This document shows, one piece after another, positions 42,513 through 51,256 of a stretch of 64,000 nucleotides of DNA. The translations under genes were made by a program, and so were the position numbers. The DNA is from an uncultured Bacilli bacterium (GTDB taxonomy: Bacteria > Bacillota_I > Bacilli_A > RF39 > UBA660): positions 62,001 through 126,000 of the forward strand of contig CAKOHW010000001.1 in the NCBI GenBank assembly GCA_934086185.1. Reading direction: 5' to 3'. Below the pieces are notes generated by a model that did no database searches, was not told where the DNA came from, and worked only from the letters and a program-made list of their open reading frames with translations. Positions within the stretch are counted from its first letter, which is position 1; each line of letters begins with the position of its first letter.

Positions 42513-43887
42513 AAAATTTTAAAACTTCTATATTAGAATTATTATCTTTTAATACTTCTGGTTTATTTTTGCTTTTTGTCTTTTTTTGTTTTTTTGGCTT
42601 TTCTTTTTTTAAAGTTGTCTTAGGATTATTTTTATTATTTGATTTTATAAATATCATAATTACTAAAATTACAATTATAAAACTTATTATACTTACTGTT
42701 ATTAATAATGTTAAACTTATTTTATTCTTTTTTATTATAGTTATAAAATATGTTGTACTTGAACCATCTTTTCCAGTAACAATTATTTTTATAACACTAC
42801 CATTTTTTAAATCTTGGTTTCCTTCTACAGTTACTGTATCTTTATCAGGATTTAATGGTACTTTTGTTATTTGAAGCTCATTAATATTACTATCAATGGT
42901 TATCGTATAATTAAAAATATCTTGTTTAAAATCTATTTCATACCCACCTATTATTAAAGTTTTTAGATAATGAGTTTCTTCTAATGTTTCTCCTTTTTTT
43001 AATCTTGTTACTTTTAATGTATATGTTACTTCATTATTATTTTTATCTGTTAATTTTATTTTTATAGTGTTTTCTCCGACAATTAATTTTTCATTATTTT
43101 CTAATGTAACTGTAGTACCTTCTATAGATTTAGTATCTATTAATAATGATTCTACTTCGTTTAATACTTTAAATTCATATTCAAATACTTTAGCATCAAA
43201 GTCTCCAAAATCTATTTCCTTGTTTGTTTTTTTGTCAGTTATTTTTAAATCAGTTAATGAAAGTGTATTATTATTGTTATTTGATACATTATTGTAGCAT
43301 GCATAATATGTTGTATTTTTTTCTACTTTAATTGTTCCACGTGATCCTTCTTTACATGTAGCCTGTGTACCCCATCCATTAAAACCATCTTTATCTAATG
43401 TTGGTAATGTTATTGAACATGTCGAGCCACTTGAAACTTCACATTTTTTTTCTGTTTTTTCTTCCTTATCTTGTAATATAACAGTATATGTTGTTTTATT
43501 TGCATTTGTGGTAGTTGTAGTAGTTTCTTGTTCTTTAACAGTAGTAGATACATAGTTAGGATTTTTCATTTTAATTGCAGTTTTATTATTAGAATCACTT
43601 ATCTCTATTATTGCTACTTCTATATTTGAGAATTTTTTTATGTAATCTTTATTCTTTACCTTAACTTTTATTTCAGAATTTTCATTTTTTGATCCAATTT
43701 CAAAAAATGATGTTATATCTTCTCCGTTATGATTGAACGTTAAAGTATCTCCAACTACTCCAGTACATGTAAAATTTTTTATTGTATTTGGATCCATTAC
43801 ATTTTCTGAGCCACATTTAAGTGCTTTAGCATTTACAAATGGTATAAACGTAAACATTAAAAATATAACTAGTTTAAGTTTTTTCAT
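42511..43887 (-). CDS. Surface protein with cadherin-like beta-sandwich repeats
   Basis: The 458 residues have a cleavable signal peptide ('LVIFLMFTFIPFVNAKA'), a Cys-containing N-terminal domain, a Thr-rich linker near residue 125, a domain with 'CKEGSRGTIKVEKNTTYYACY', then two cadherin-like beta-sandwich repeats ('SLTDLKITDK ... YTLKVTRLKKGE' and 'YLKTLIIGGYEIDF ... TYFITIIKK'). A C-terminal membrane segment and a very basic cytoplasmic tail follow. It is probably a cell-surface adhesion or structural protein. No LPxTG motif is present. Confidence 0.75.
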   Translation of the reverse strand: MKKLKLVIFLMFTFIPFVNAKALKCGSENVMDPNTIKNFTCTGVVGDTLTFNHNGEDITSFFEIGSKNENSEIKVKVKNKDYIKKFSNIEVAIIEISDSNNKTAIKMKNPNYVSTTVKEQETTTTTTNANKTTYTVILQDKEEKTEKKCEVSSGSTCSITLPTLDKDGFNGWGTQATCKEGSRGTIKVEKNTTYYACYNNVSNNNNNTLSLTDLKITDKKTNKEIDFGDFDAKVFEYEFKVLNEVESLLIDTKSIEGTTVTLENNEKLIVGENTIKIKLTDKNNNEVTYTLKVTRLKKGETLEETHYLKTLIIGGYEIDFKQDIFNYTITIDSNINELQITKVPLNPDKDTVTVEGNQDLKNGSVIKIIVTGKDGSSTTYFITIIKKNKISLTLLITVSIISFIIVILVIMIFIKSNNKNNPKTTLKKEKPKKQKKTKSKNKPEVLKDNNSNIEVLKF

Positions 43888-43944
43888 TATATCACCCTTT
43901 ACTATTCATAATAATATTAACATATATTTTCAAAAAAGAAAATA

Positions 43945-43967
43945 ATAAAAAAAGGCTTTTGAGCCTA
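43945..43967 (-). terminator. Terminator after the lipoprotein gene
   Basis: On the minus strand, AGGCT-CAAA-AGCCT then T7, overlapping the stop codon. Confidence 0.8.
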
Positions 43968-44504
43968 ATATTCATATACACCATGAATTTTTTCTAATTG
44001 TTCATTTGTTAAATCTTTTAATTGCCATTTGTTATCTACTTTTGTTAATTGAAACTCTATAGTATAATCTACTTTTTTATCTGTATTTTCTAGTTTTTCT
44101 AATTTATAATTAGTAAATAATTCTTCATCATATTTATCATCTTTTTTAAATTTATCTGGATTTTTTACTAAGTAATCATTTGCTTCTTTATCTACAGTAT
44201 AATAATCATATACTGTAATTTGAGCAGTTACTGTAGCAGAATCTCCATCAATTTTTTCATCTTTTATTTCGTATTTCATATCTTTGAATTGTTTTAGATA
44301 AATATTTTTATATTTTTTACTTTGTTCATCCGTTAAATTATTATCATTAATATAATCATCTAATTCTACTACTATTTCTTCATCTTGATTATTATATTTA
44401 GATAATAATTTTTCTACAGCACTAGTTGGTGTATTTCCTAATGAACAAGCAGTCGTTATTAACAATAGTAAACAAATAGAAAAAAGTCCAATTTTCTTTT
44501 TCAT
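43965..44504 (-). CDS. Small secreted lipoprotein
   Basis: The 179 residues begin with a lipoprotein signal peptide whose lipobox is 'ITTAC' (Cys 20). The remaining acidic, Lys/Asp-rich domain has 'ATVTAQITVYDYYTVDKEAND' and ends 'KVDNKWQLKDLTNEQLEKIHG', resembling DUF4878/DUF5105-type lipoproteins (a cystatin/NTF2-like fold). It would be anchored outside the membrane. Function unknown. Confidence 0.75.
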   Translation of the reverse strand: MKKKIGLFSICLLLLITTACSLGNTPTSAVEKLLSKYNNQDEEIVVELDDYINDNNLTDEQSKKYKNIYLKQFKDMKYEIKDEKIDGDSATVTAQITVYDYYTVDKEANDYLVKNPDKFKKDDKYDEELFTNYKLEKLENTDKKVDYTIEFQLTKVDNKWQLKDLTNEQLEKIHGVYEY

Positions 44505-44551
44505 ATATCTCTCCTCATAATTAATATGAGTGATAATTTAGTTTTTATACA

Positions 44552-45529
44552 TTATTTTAAGAAAGTTTCTATACAAGTAGTTTGATTATTACTTACTATT
44601 TTTACATATGATCCGTTTATAATAGTCATTTTAGGTGCTACATGACCTATATCTATATCATATACTATTTTTATATCAGGTATAACTTCTTTTAATATAT
44701 CTTCATATGTTTTTTTAGTATAACCGTTTTTAAATAAAATTCTACCTATTAAAATACATTTAGTATATTTAAAATATCCTGCATACTTAAACTTGTAAAG
44801 TATATTATATAGTGATTCTTTAGATATGCTAAATATATCGAAGAACCATATTATGCCTTCTTTTTTATATCTATTTATAAATTCTTTTGTATAATCATAC
44901 TCTGTTCCAATAATATTATCTATTACATCTAAGCAACCACCTATTATTCTTCCTTCAACACATACATCACCATTTAAATTTTTTATTATTACTGGTTCAG
45001 TTAAATTATAAGAATTATCATCCTTTTTTTCTAATTCATAAAAATCATATTTATATTGAGGAAGTACTTGTCCTTTAAGTAAATTTATATTGTATAAAAG
45101 TGATTTATGTAATACTGTTTGATCAAAACTAGTCGCATTATTGCCATATATAGTTGCTATATCATATTTAGTTGTAACGTAGTATAAAATACTTGTTGGG
45201 TCACTATAGCCTTCTATCCATTTTGGATTTTTTTTTATTAAATCAAAATCTATATATTCTAATGAACTTATACAAAAATCTCCACCACATGCATTTAATA
45301 TACATTTTACGTTTTTATTTTCTAATAATTCATTAAATTCTTTTCCTCTATTTTGACTAATAGTACTTATTTCATTTTCATTTCTAACACTTTTTGTTTC
45401 TATAATATTGAAATATTTTTTTAAATTATTAATAGATTTTATATAATTATTAAGTTTGTGTCCTACACCGCTTGATGGTGCAGTTATACCAATTAAATCT
45501 TTATCTTTTAAAAATTCTGGATATATCAT
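44552..45529 (-). CDS. S66-family peptidase (LD-carboxypeptidase / MccF-like)
   Basis: A 325-residue cytoplasmic serine peptidase with the nucleophile-elbow motif 'EGYSDPTSILY', a catalytic Glu in 'CVEGRIIGGCLD' and His in 'IDIGHVAPKMTI'. Family members trim tetrapeptides from recycled murein or inactivate microcin-C-like peptide nucleotides. Starts 'DKDLIGITAPSSG', typical of the family. It follows mscL closely (two-base gap) on the same strand. Confidence 0.88.
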   Translation of the reverse strand: MIYPEFLKDKDLIGITAPSSGVGHKLNNYIKSINNLKKYFNIIETKSVRNENEISTISQNRGKEFNELLENKNVKCILNACGGDFCISSLEYIDFDLIKKNPKWIEGYSDPTSILYYVTTKYDIATIYGNNATSFDQTVLHKSLLYNINLLKGQVLPQYKYDFYELEKKDDNSYNLTEPVIIKNLNGDVCVEGRIIGGCLDVIDNIIGTEYDYTKEFINRYKKEGIIWFFDIFSISKESLYNILYKFKYAGYFKYTKCILIGRILFKNGYTKKTYEDILKEVIPDIKIVYDIDIGHVAPKMTIINGSYVKIVSNNQTTCIETFLK

Positions 45530-45531
45530 AC

Positions 45532-45939
45532 TTATTTCTTGTCCTTTAATAAATCTCTTATCTCTGTTAAAAGAATCTCTTCATTTGATTTTTTTGGTTC
45601 TTCTTTTTCTTCTACTTTATTTTTCTTTAATTTTTTATCTGCATCTTCTTTAATCTTATTAAATATTTTTACTATTATAAAAATACAAAATGCCATTAAT
45701 AAAAAGTCTATTATGTTTTGGATAAAAACTCCATAATTAATTGTTGCATCTTTAAATTTAATAGTTAAATTTGAAAAATCATGTCCTCCTGTTATTATAC
45801 CTAGTATTGGCATAAAAATATCTGATACTAAACTTGATACTATTTTTTGAAATGCTCCACCAATAATTACACCTACTGCTAAATCTAATACGTTACCTTT
45901 ACTAATAAAGTCTTTAAATTCATTTAATAATTTTTTCAT
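45532..45939 (-). CDS. mscL: Large-conductance mechanosensitive channel MscL
   Basis: The 135 residues match MscL: 'LNEFKDFISKGNVLDLAVGVIIGGAFQKIVSSLV' forms the pore-lining first helix, followed by a periplasmic loop and a second helix. It releases solutes at osmotic downshock. The cytoplasmic C-terminal helix is Lys/Glu-rich. Confidence 0.95.
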   Translation of the reverse strand: MKKLLNEFKDFISKGNVLDLAVGVIIGGAFQKIVSSLVSDIFMPILGIITGGHDFSNLTIKFKDATINYGVFIQNIIDFLLMAFCIFIIVKIFNKIKEDADKKLKKNKVEEKEEPKKSNEEILLTEIRDLLKDKK

Positions 45940-45984
45940 ATTTTTACCTCTTTCTTTTTTTTATTATACAAGATTTTTATGTTA

Positions 45985-46004
45985 GAAAAAAGTGATTACT
46001 CACT
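45985..46004 (-). terminator. Terminator after the acyltransferase pair
   Basis: On the minus strand, AGTGA/TCACT around GTAA-type loop, then T6, overlapping the stop. Confidence 0.7.
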
Positions 46005-46599
46005 TTTCAGATAAATTTTGTTTCATTAATTTTTCTACTTCTTTATATAACTTTTCGTTTGCTTTTTCTAGTGTCATATTTCCTACTTTAAATGGTTTAC
46101 CGTAACGTATTGTTAAGTTTTTACTTCTAAATTTATAATCTCCAGTTATTCCAAAAGGTATAATTAAAGCATTACTCTTCTTTGCAATTGATACAGCACC
46201 AAATTTAAATGGTAACAAAAAAGCATCTGTTTTATTTCTTGTTCCTTCTGGAAATATCCCTATTGCTCCACCATCAAATAAAACGTTTAAAGCATTATTA
46301 ACTGCTTCTGGATCTTTTTTTGTTCTATCAACTCTTATACAACCTGCAGCCTTAAAAAACCATGCTGTTTTTTTTGAATCAAAATACTCTTTTTTTGCCA
46401 TATAATGAATGCCTCTTTTAGTTGCTATTATTGTTAAAAATTGGTCATATAAGTGCATATGATTACCCGCTATAATAATTGGCCCATCAGTTGGTATGTA
46501 TTCTTTATTAATTATTTTGGGATTATAATAAATTTTAAATATACAGCCTAACATAACTCTTCCTATTTTATAAAATAAACTTATTTTTTTATTCATCAT
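46000..46599 (-). CDS. PlsC-type 1-acyl-glycerol-3-phosphate acyltransferase, copy 2
   Basis: About 199 residues with the acyltransferase motifs 'AGNHMHLYDQ' (the N-H-x4-D catalytic pair), 'GCIRVDR' and 'IFPEGTRNKTD'. It adds the second acyl chain to lysophosphatidate. Three ATG codons in a row follow AGGAAG; I chose the middle one by spacing, so the start may be off by one codon. It overlaps the upstream paralogue, forming a tandem pair. Confidence 0.85.
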   Translation of the reverse strand: MMNKKISLFYKIGRVMLGCIFKIYYNPKIINKEYIPTDGPIIIAGNHMHLYDQFLTIIATKRGIHYMAKKEYFDSKKTAWFFKAAGCIRVDRTKKDPEAVNNALNVLFDGGAIGIFPEGTRNKTDAFLLPFKFGAVSIAKKSNALIIPFGITGDYKFRSKNLTIRYGKPFKVGNMTLEKANEKLYKEVEKLMKQNLSEK

Positions 46600-47173
46600 C
46601 ATCACTTCCTATATTATTAATTATATTTTTCAATTTGTCATTACTATTTTCTATATCTTCAGTTGCAATAAATTTATCTAAAAATATAATTTTTATACTT
46701 TTTTTAAATGGTTTATATTCTCCTATTATTTTAAAAGGTAATATTTCGGTATTAGTCTTATATGATAATCTTACTGTACCGGTTTTAAAAGGCAATAATT
46801 CCTTCTTTTCTTTTTCAGTAGTCCCTTCTGGAAAAATTAATACTGCACAATCATTTTTTAAATATTTTTCTGCATTTTCTAAGGCGCTTTTATCTTTTAT
46901 ACTTCTATCTACGCTTATTAAACCTAAATTATTAAATATTATCTTTTTAGGTCCTCTAAATAACTCTATTTTTGCTAAGAAATGAATGTTTCTTTTAGTT
47001 ACTGACATTAATAATAATGGATCTAACTTCGAAGTATGATTACCTGCTAAAATTATTTTTTTATTTTTAGGAATATTTTCTATTCCAATAACAGTTGGTC
47101 TGTATATTAATTTAAATAAAATTGTTACTATTGGTCTTACTAATTTATAAAAAAATTTATCATTATATTTCAT
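46589..47173 (-). CDS. PlsC-type 1-acyl-glycerol-3-phosphate acyltransferase, copy 1
   Basis: A 194-residue paralogue of the next gene, with 'AGNHTSKLDPLLLM', 'GLISVDRS' and 'IFPEGTTEKEKKE'. The R after F-P-E-G-T, common in PlsC, is T here. The acidic C-terminal end overlaps the start of copy 2. The two may differ in acyl preference; sequence does not say which is the main PlsC. Confidence 0.85.
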   Translation of the reverse strand: MKYNDKFFYKLVRPIVTILFKLIYRPTVIGIENIPKNKKIILAGNHTSKLDPLLLMSVTKRNIHFLAKIELFRGPKKIIFNNLGLISVDRSIKDKSALENAEKYLKNDCAVLIFPEGTTEKEKKELLPFKTGTVRLSYKTNTEILPFKIIGEYKPFKKSIKIIFLDKFIATEDIENSNDKLKNIINNIGSDDDE

Positions 47174-47204
47174 ACATTAACCTCTCTTTTATTATATCAA
47201 AAAA

Positions 47205-47233
47205 GAAAAAAAATAGATATTAAATCTACTTTT
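47205..47233 (-). terminator. Terminator of the infC-rpmI-rplT operon
   Basis: On the minus strand, TAGAT-TTAAT-ATCTA then T8. Confidence 0.75.
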
Positions 47234-47253
47234 TAATTCTATTTTGTAAAGTT

Positions 47254-47796
47254 TTATTTTAATGATGAAATTAATTCATCTTTTTTCATTGTAGTATATC
47301 CACTAATTCCTTTATCTTTTGCTAATGCTTTTAATTCAGCAACAGTCATTTTTGATAAATCTTTAGATTCTTCTTTTACTTCAGTTTTTTTAGTTTCTTC
47401 TGTTTTTTCTACTTTTTTAGTTTCTTTTTTAACTGTTTTACCTTCAAGAGCTGATTTTGAAATTTCAACTAAATCACTAAATGCTTTAGGATTATCTATT
47501 GCTAATTCACTTAACATTTTTCTATTAATTGTTATTTCTGCTTTTGAAAGTCCAGCAATGAATTTTGAATAACTAATATTGTTTAATCTACAAGCAGCAT
47601 TAATTCTTGTAATCCATAATTTTCTGAAGTTTCTTTTGTTTGCTCTTCTATCTCTATAAGCGTATACTCCACTATGAAATACTTGTTCTTGAGCAGTTTT
47701 GAATAATCTATGTTTACTACCAAAATAACCTTTAGCAGCTTTTAATACTTTTCTTCTTCTGTTTTTTGCAACAGTTCCACCTTTAACTCTAGTCAT
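47254..47796 (-). CDS. rplT: Ribosomal protein L20 with C-terminal Rho-N/SAP-like extension
   Basis: The first 118 or so residues are a normal L20 ('RVKGGTVAKNRRRKVLKAAK', 'RDRRANKRNFRKLWITRINAA'). About 60 extra residues follow: a Lys/Glu/Thr-rich linker, then 'LSKMTVAELKALAKDKGISGY' and 'MKKDELISSLK', which is the Rho N-terminal (helix-extension-helix) motif known for nucleic-acid binding. L20 normally ends before this. Third gene of the infC operon; L20 usually represses that operon. Confidence 0.93.
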   Translation of the reverse strand: MTRVKGGTVAKNRRRKVLKAAKGYFGSKHRLFKTAQEQVFHSGVYAYRDRRANKRNFRKLWITRINAACRLNNISYSKFIAGLSKAEITINRKMLSELAIDNPKAFSDLVEISKSALEGKTVKKETKKVEKTEETKKTEVKEESKDLSKMTVAELKALAKDKGISGYTTMKKDELISSLK

Positions 47797-47808
47797 TGCA
47801 CTTCACCA

Positions 47809-47997
47809 TTAGATGACATTTTTTAACTTGTCAACTGTTCCTTTCGATAATTTTCCAGCTTTTCTTCTTTGTCTAACTGCTTTTGCTGTATCTTTTGCAG
47901 TTTGGTGATTTCCACCAGATTTTTTATAAGTGATTGTACCACTTTTATGTTTATTTAAAACTTTACTACTTGCCTTATGTGTTTTTTGTTTTGGCAT
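47809..47997 (-). CDS. rpmI: Ribosomal protein L35
   Basis: The 62 residues are basic ('KQKTHKASSKVLNKHKSGTI', 'SKGTVDKLKNVI'), matching L35 in length and in its place between infC and rplT. AGGAGG lies upstream of the ATG. Confidence 0.93.
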   Translation of the reverse strand: MPKQKTHKASSKVLNKHKSGTITYKKSGGNHQTAKDTAKAVRQRRKAGKLSKGTVDKLKNVI

Positions 47998-48010
47998 ATT
48001 AATTTCCTCC

Positions 48011-48538
48011 TTATTTTATTGGTGCTAAAATCATTGTCATATTTCTACCTTCAAGTTTTGGAGCACTTTCAGTTGTTGATACATTACTTAATTCATCAGC
48101 AAATCTTAAAAGTACATCACGTCCTAATTCTGTATGAGCCATTTGACGTCCTTTAAATCTTAATGAAACTTTAATTTTATGTCCTTTTTCTAAATAACTT
48201 GCTGCATTTTTCTTTCTAGTTTCAAAGTCATGAATATCTATCGTAACTGATAATTGATACTCTTTTATTTCCTTATTATTTTCTCTTTGACGTTTTAATG
48301 CCTCTTTTTGTTTCTTTTGACGTTCATAACGGTATCTATTATAGTCCATAATTTTTCCTACTTCATGTCCTGGAGTAGAAGACATAAGAACTAAATCCAA
48401 TCCCGCATAATTTGCAAGTGTAAGTGCATCTTGCAATTTTTTAGTACCCATTTGTTCTCCATTTGGGCCTATTACCATTAATTCACTAACTCTAATTTTT
48501 TCATTGATCGGTAGATCATCTTTTCTAACGTTTGATAT
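48011..48538 (-). CDS. infC: Translation initiation factor IF-3, with ATA start codon
   Basis: A protein of 175 residues with the N-domain ('INEKIRVSELMVIGPNGEQMG'), a linker ('GKIMDYNRYRYERQKKQKEA') and the C-domain ('EGRNMTMILAPIK'). No ATG, GTG or TTG lies at a sensible distance from the strong GGAGGTG; the codon at the right place is ATA (48536-48538), giving 175 residues, the usual length. infC commonly uses a rare start (ATT, ATA, ATC) so that IF-3 represses its own synthesis. An upstream ATG exists but would place the ribosome site inside the gene. Confidence 0.9.
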   Translation of the reverse strand: MSNVRKDDLPINEKIRVSELMVIGPNGEQMGTKKLQDALTLANYAGLDLVLMSSTPGHEVGKIMDYNRYRYERQKKQKEALKRQRENNKEIKEYQLSVTIDIHDFETRKKNAASYLEKGHKIKVSLRFKGRQMAHTELGRDVLLRFADELSNVSTTESAPKLEGRNMTMILAPIK

Positions 48539-48549
48539 AGAAACGCACC

Positions 48550-48680
48550 TCCATAAATTTAAAAAGTGAATACTATATGTATTCACTTAAAAACCATAAT
48601 ATTATAAATATTTTTGGCATTGAACCTATTGCTATTTTGCAATCAGGTGAATGTGAATACATCGCTTTCCTCTTTAATTC
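48550..48680 (-). ncRNA. infC-rpmI-rplT leader (L20-leader-type attenuator)
   Basis: The 5' untranslated leader contains a terminator hairpin (48563-48588: AAGTGAATAC/GTATTCACTT then T5) just before infC. Upstream, around 48650-48664, GTATTCAC can pair instead with the first arm GTGAATAC, making an antiterminator. L20-controlled premature termination of this operon is known in Bacillus; the sequence class was judged by position and structure only. Confidence 0.7.
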
Positions 48681-48686
48681 GTTTTT

Positions 48687-48714
48687 ATTATATCAAATAT
48701 TATGCTTTTGTCAA
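48687..48714 (-). promoter_or_regulatory. Promoter of the infC operon
   Basis: On the minus strand, -35 TTGACA, a 16-base spacer ending TGA, then -10 TATAAT: full consensus with an extended -10. Confidence 0.88.
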
Positions 48715-48724
48715 TGATAAATTG

Positions 48725-49594
48725 CTATTTTTTATTGTTATTCTTAAAAATTAACATTTTTATATTTCCATTATCTAATTCTCTAGTATTTTCTTTTTTA
48801 GAAGTTAACTCATCATAATATTTATTTGGAATTAATTTTTCCATTATTGAGATTTGTTCATCTTTTACTAAATTATAATATTTTTCATTAAATAAAATTT
48901 CTTTTAAAAATTTTTTATTTCTTATTAAATCTGCAATTTTTATTTTTTTATCATTTTTAGATATTTTTTTTGTTGATTTAATAGTATAATCTGTTGCAAC
49001 TACTGTTTCACTAATAATTGATGAAGCAACCGATAAATCCGTTATTATTTTTTTATTATTGTTAATAAAATTTAACAATGATATTCCTGCATTTTTAATA
49101 AATATTGCTGGTTTTCTAAAAGTAGCGATTAATTCCTCACTAATTTTAACATTATTTAAACTGTTTATTAATTCTGGCGATAAACCAACTAAAAATAATA
49201 AAATTATAGAACCCCATAAAATACAAGTTTTAGCTTTACCTAAATAACTTGAATTACCACCTGTTTTCTTATTACGATTGGAAACATTTATAGTTGATAT
49301 TATTATCTCAAATAGTAATGGTATTGTCATAATAGGATACATTGTTGATAAAATATATAATATTATTACTCCAAATAATTTATCAGCAGTCATATCTAGT
49401 AAACTACCAAACATTGTTGAAACCTCAAATTTTCTTGCTATTTTTCCATCTATTAAATCTGTTAAAAATATTAAACCAGTAATAAGAATAAATATGTGTG
49501 CTGGTAAAGTACTAAACATTAAAGGCATAAAAAATGTCGCAATTAATCTAGAACTTGTTAATAAATTAACAAAAATTTTTACATTTTTTTTCAT
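48725..49594 (-). CDS. CDP-alcohol phosphatidyltransferase family protein (PgsA-like)
   Basis: The 289 residues contain the CDP-alcohol transferase motif D-G-x2-A-R-x8-G-x3-D-x3-D in 'LTDLIDGKIARKFEVSTMFGSLLDMTADK'. About five membrane segments occupy the first 150 residues, after which a 130-residue Lys-rich soluble tail without recognisable domain follows. Typical PgsA proteins end after the membrane part, so the tail is extra. Phosphatidylglycerophosphate or a similar lipid is the likely product. Confidence 0.8.
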   Translation of the reverse strand: MKKNVKIFVNLLTSSRLIATFFMPLMFSTLPAHIFILITGLIFLTDLIDGKIARKFEVSTMFGSLLDMTADKLFGVIILYILSTMYPIMTIPLLFEIIISTINVSNRNKKTGGNSSYLGKAKTCILWGSIILLFLVGLSPELINSLNNVKISEELIATFRKPAIFIKNAGISLLNFINNNKKIITDLSVASSIISETVVATDYTIKSTKKISKNDKKIKIADLIRNKKFLKEILFNEKYYNLVKDEQISIMEKLIPNKYYDELTSKKENTRELDNGNIKMLIFKNNNKK

Positions 49595-49634
49595 ATATCC
49601 CCCTACTTGAATATGTATTATAAATCATTCATTT

Positions 49635-50285
49635 TTATTTGTCAAAATTAAGATTATATATGATATTATTGTAGTTTACTTCTATTTCATTTATTTTATT
49701 TTTATCAGTTATTAGATTAATATTTGCTGTTATATCATTAATACTTAGAGAATATTGATATATTTTATTGTTACCTTCTTCTTTTATAAAAGCTCTATTT
49801 TTTTCTATCAAATTAAATATATTAGTTACATTAAGATAGCTAGTATCAAATTCTATTTCTAGTAATACTAATTCATTATTTTTATATTCATAAATACTAT
49901 TATCTTTTATAGTAATTTTTTTTATTGTGTCTATTGTTTCTAAGTATCCTTCAATAATACTCTCTTTTAAAGTACCATTTATTTTATATGTATTAGATGG
50001 TGTTGTTATTTCATATGATATTTGATGATTATTATCTAAGAATTTCTTTTGTTTCACAGTTAAATTCTCTTTTATTTCTGTAGTGGTTTTAGTTTCTTTT
50101 TTTTCATATTTTCTTTCATTATTGGAATTGTTACCTATTATTGCTAATATAAAGAATATAAGCAAAAATATAAAATAACCTAATAATTTTATTCCAGCTC
50201 TTTTTCTTGGTACTTTCCATGCACTCTTAAATTTATCAATTAATATTTTTATAATTTCTAAAAATTTAATCCACTTTTCTTTCAT
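49635..50285 (-). CDS. Hypothetical membrane-anchored protein
   Basis: A 216-residue protein with a basic cytoplasmic N-terminus ('KVPRKRAGIK'), one membrane segment (about 33-50), a Lys/Thr linker, and an extracytoplasmic beta-rich domain with 'QISYEITTPSNTYKINGTLKES'. No family recognised. Its start overlaps the end of fmt by 20 bases, so they are probably co-translated, although a functional link is not obvious. Confidence 0.55.
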   Translation of the reverse strand: MKEKWIKFLEIIKILIDKFKSAWKVPRKRAGIKLLGYFIFLLIFFILAIIGNNSNNERKYEKKETKTTTEIKENLTVKQKKFLDNNHQISYEITTPSNTYKINGTLKESIIEGYLETIDTIKKITIKDNSIYEYKNNELVLLEIEFDTSYLNVTNIFNLIEKNRAFIKEEGNNKIYQYSLSINDITANINLITDKNKINEIEVNYNNIIYNLNFDK

Positions 50286-51204
50286 TAATTCTTACTCCTA
50301 ATAAACTTTTTTTGTCAACTCCATTTAAATATGAACTTGTTAACATTTGTTTTTTTCCAGATGGGATAAATTCTGTTATAACTACTTCTCCATCTTTACA
50401 TCCTATTCCTATACCATCTTTATAAATACTATTTATTTTACTTTTTTCTCCTAATTTTTTTTCGTATCTTACACTTACTACTTTATATTCAATATTATTC
50501 ATAATAAAATAACTTCTATCTTTTAATGCTCTTACTTTATTAAATATTTCTTTATAAGATTTATTAAAATCTATTATTTCATCTTTTCTTTTTATTATGT
50601 ATGCAAAAGAAATTTTGTTGATATCTTGTTTAATACTTTTGCATGTTCCATCTAGAATACTTGGAAGTGTATCTATTAAAAGTTTTGCACCTAAATTACT
50701 AAGTTTATCACTTAATGTTGTTATATTATCAGTGTCTAGTATTTTTATACTTTCCTCTTTAATAATATCACCATCATCCATTCCTTCTGCCATATACATT
50801 ATAGTTATGCCCGTCTCATCATCACCATTTAAAATAGATGCATGTATTGGAGCACCACCTCTATATTTTGGCAATAATGATGCATGTACATTTACACATT
50901 TATATTTTGGTAAGTCAAGCAATACTTTTGGAATTATTTGACCATATGCACATGTTATTATAATATCTGGTTTAGAGTTTATAATATTTTCATAGTCTTC
51001 TTTTATATTATGTGGAGTAAATACTTCTATATTATTTTCTAATGCCAAACTTTTAATTGGACTTGGTGTAAGTATTTTTTTTCTTCCTATATAAGCATCT
51101 GGTTGTGTTACAACAAGTACTACGTTTGTATTTTTTATAAGTGTCTCTAAAACAGGACATGCGAATTCTGGTGTACCCATAAATACTACTTTTAAATCTT
51201 TCAT
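50266..51204 (-). CDS. fmt: Methionyl-tRNA formyltransferase
   Basis: The 312 residues formylate initiator Met-tRNA using 10-formyl-THF. The formyltransferase signature 'VNVHASLLPKYRGGAPIHASI' carries the catalytic Asn/His, with Asp later in 'ETGITIMYMAEGMDDGDII'; the start 'KVVFMGTPEFACPVLE' is typical. The start at 51204 follows AAGGTGATATAT. Confidence 0.95.
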   Translation of the reverse strand: MKDLKVVFMGTPEFACPVLETLIKNTNVVLVVTQPDAYIGRKKILTPSPIKSLALENNIEVFTPHNIKEDYENIINSKPDIIITCAYGQIIPKVLLDLPKYKCVNVHASLLPKYRGGAPIHASILNGDDETGITIMYMAEGMDDGDIIKEESIKILDTDNITTLSDKLSNLGAKLLIDTLPSILDGTCKSIKQDINKISFAYIIKRKDEIIDFNKSYKEIFNKVRALKDRSYFIMNNIEYKVVSVRYEKKLGEKSKINSIYKDGIGIGCKDGEVVITEFIPSGKKQMLTSSYLNGVDKKSLLGVRINERKVD

Positions 51205-51230
51205 ATATATCACCTTAATTTTATTATACT

Positions 51231-51256
51231 AAAAAAGTTATAGTATTGCACTATAT
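51231..51256 (-). terminator. Terminator after spmB
   Basis: On the minus strand, TATAGT/ACTATA around a five-base loop, then ACTTTTTT, overlapping the spmB stop. Confidence 0.65.
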
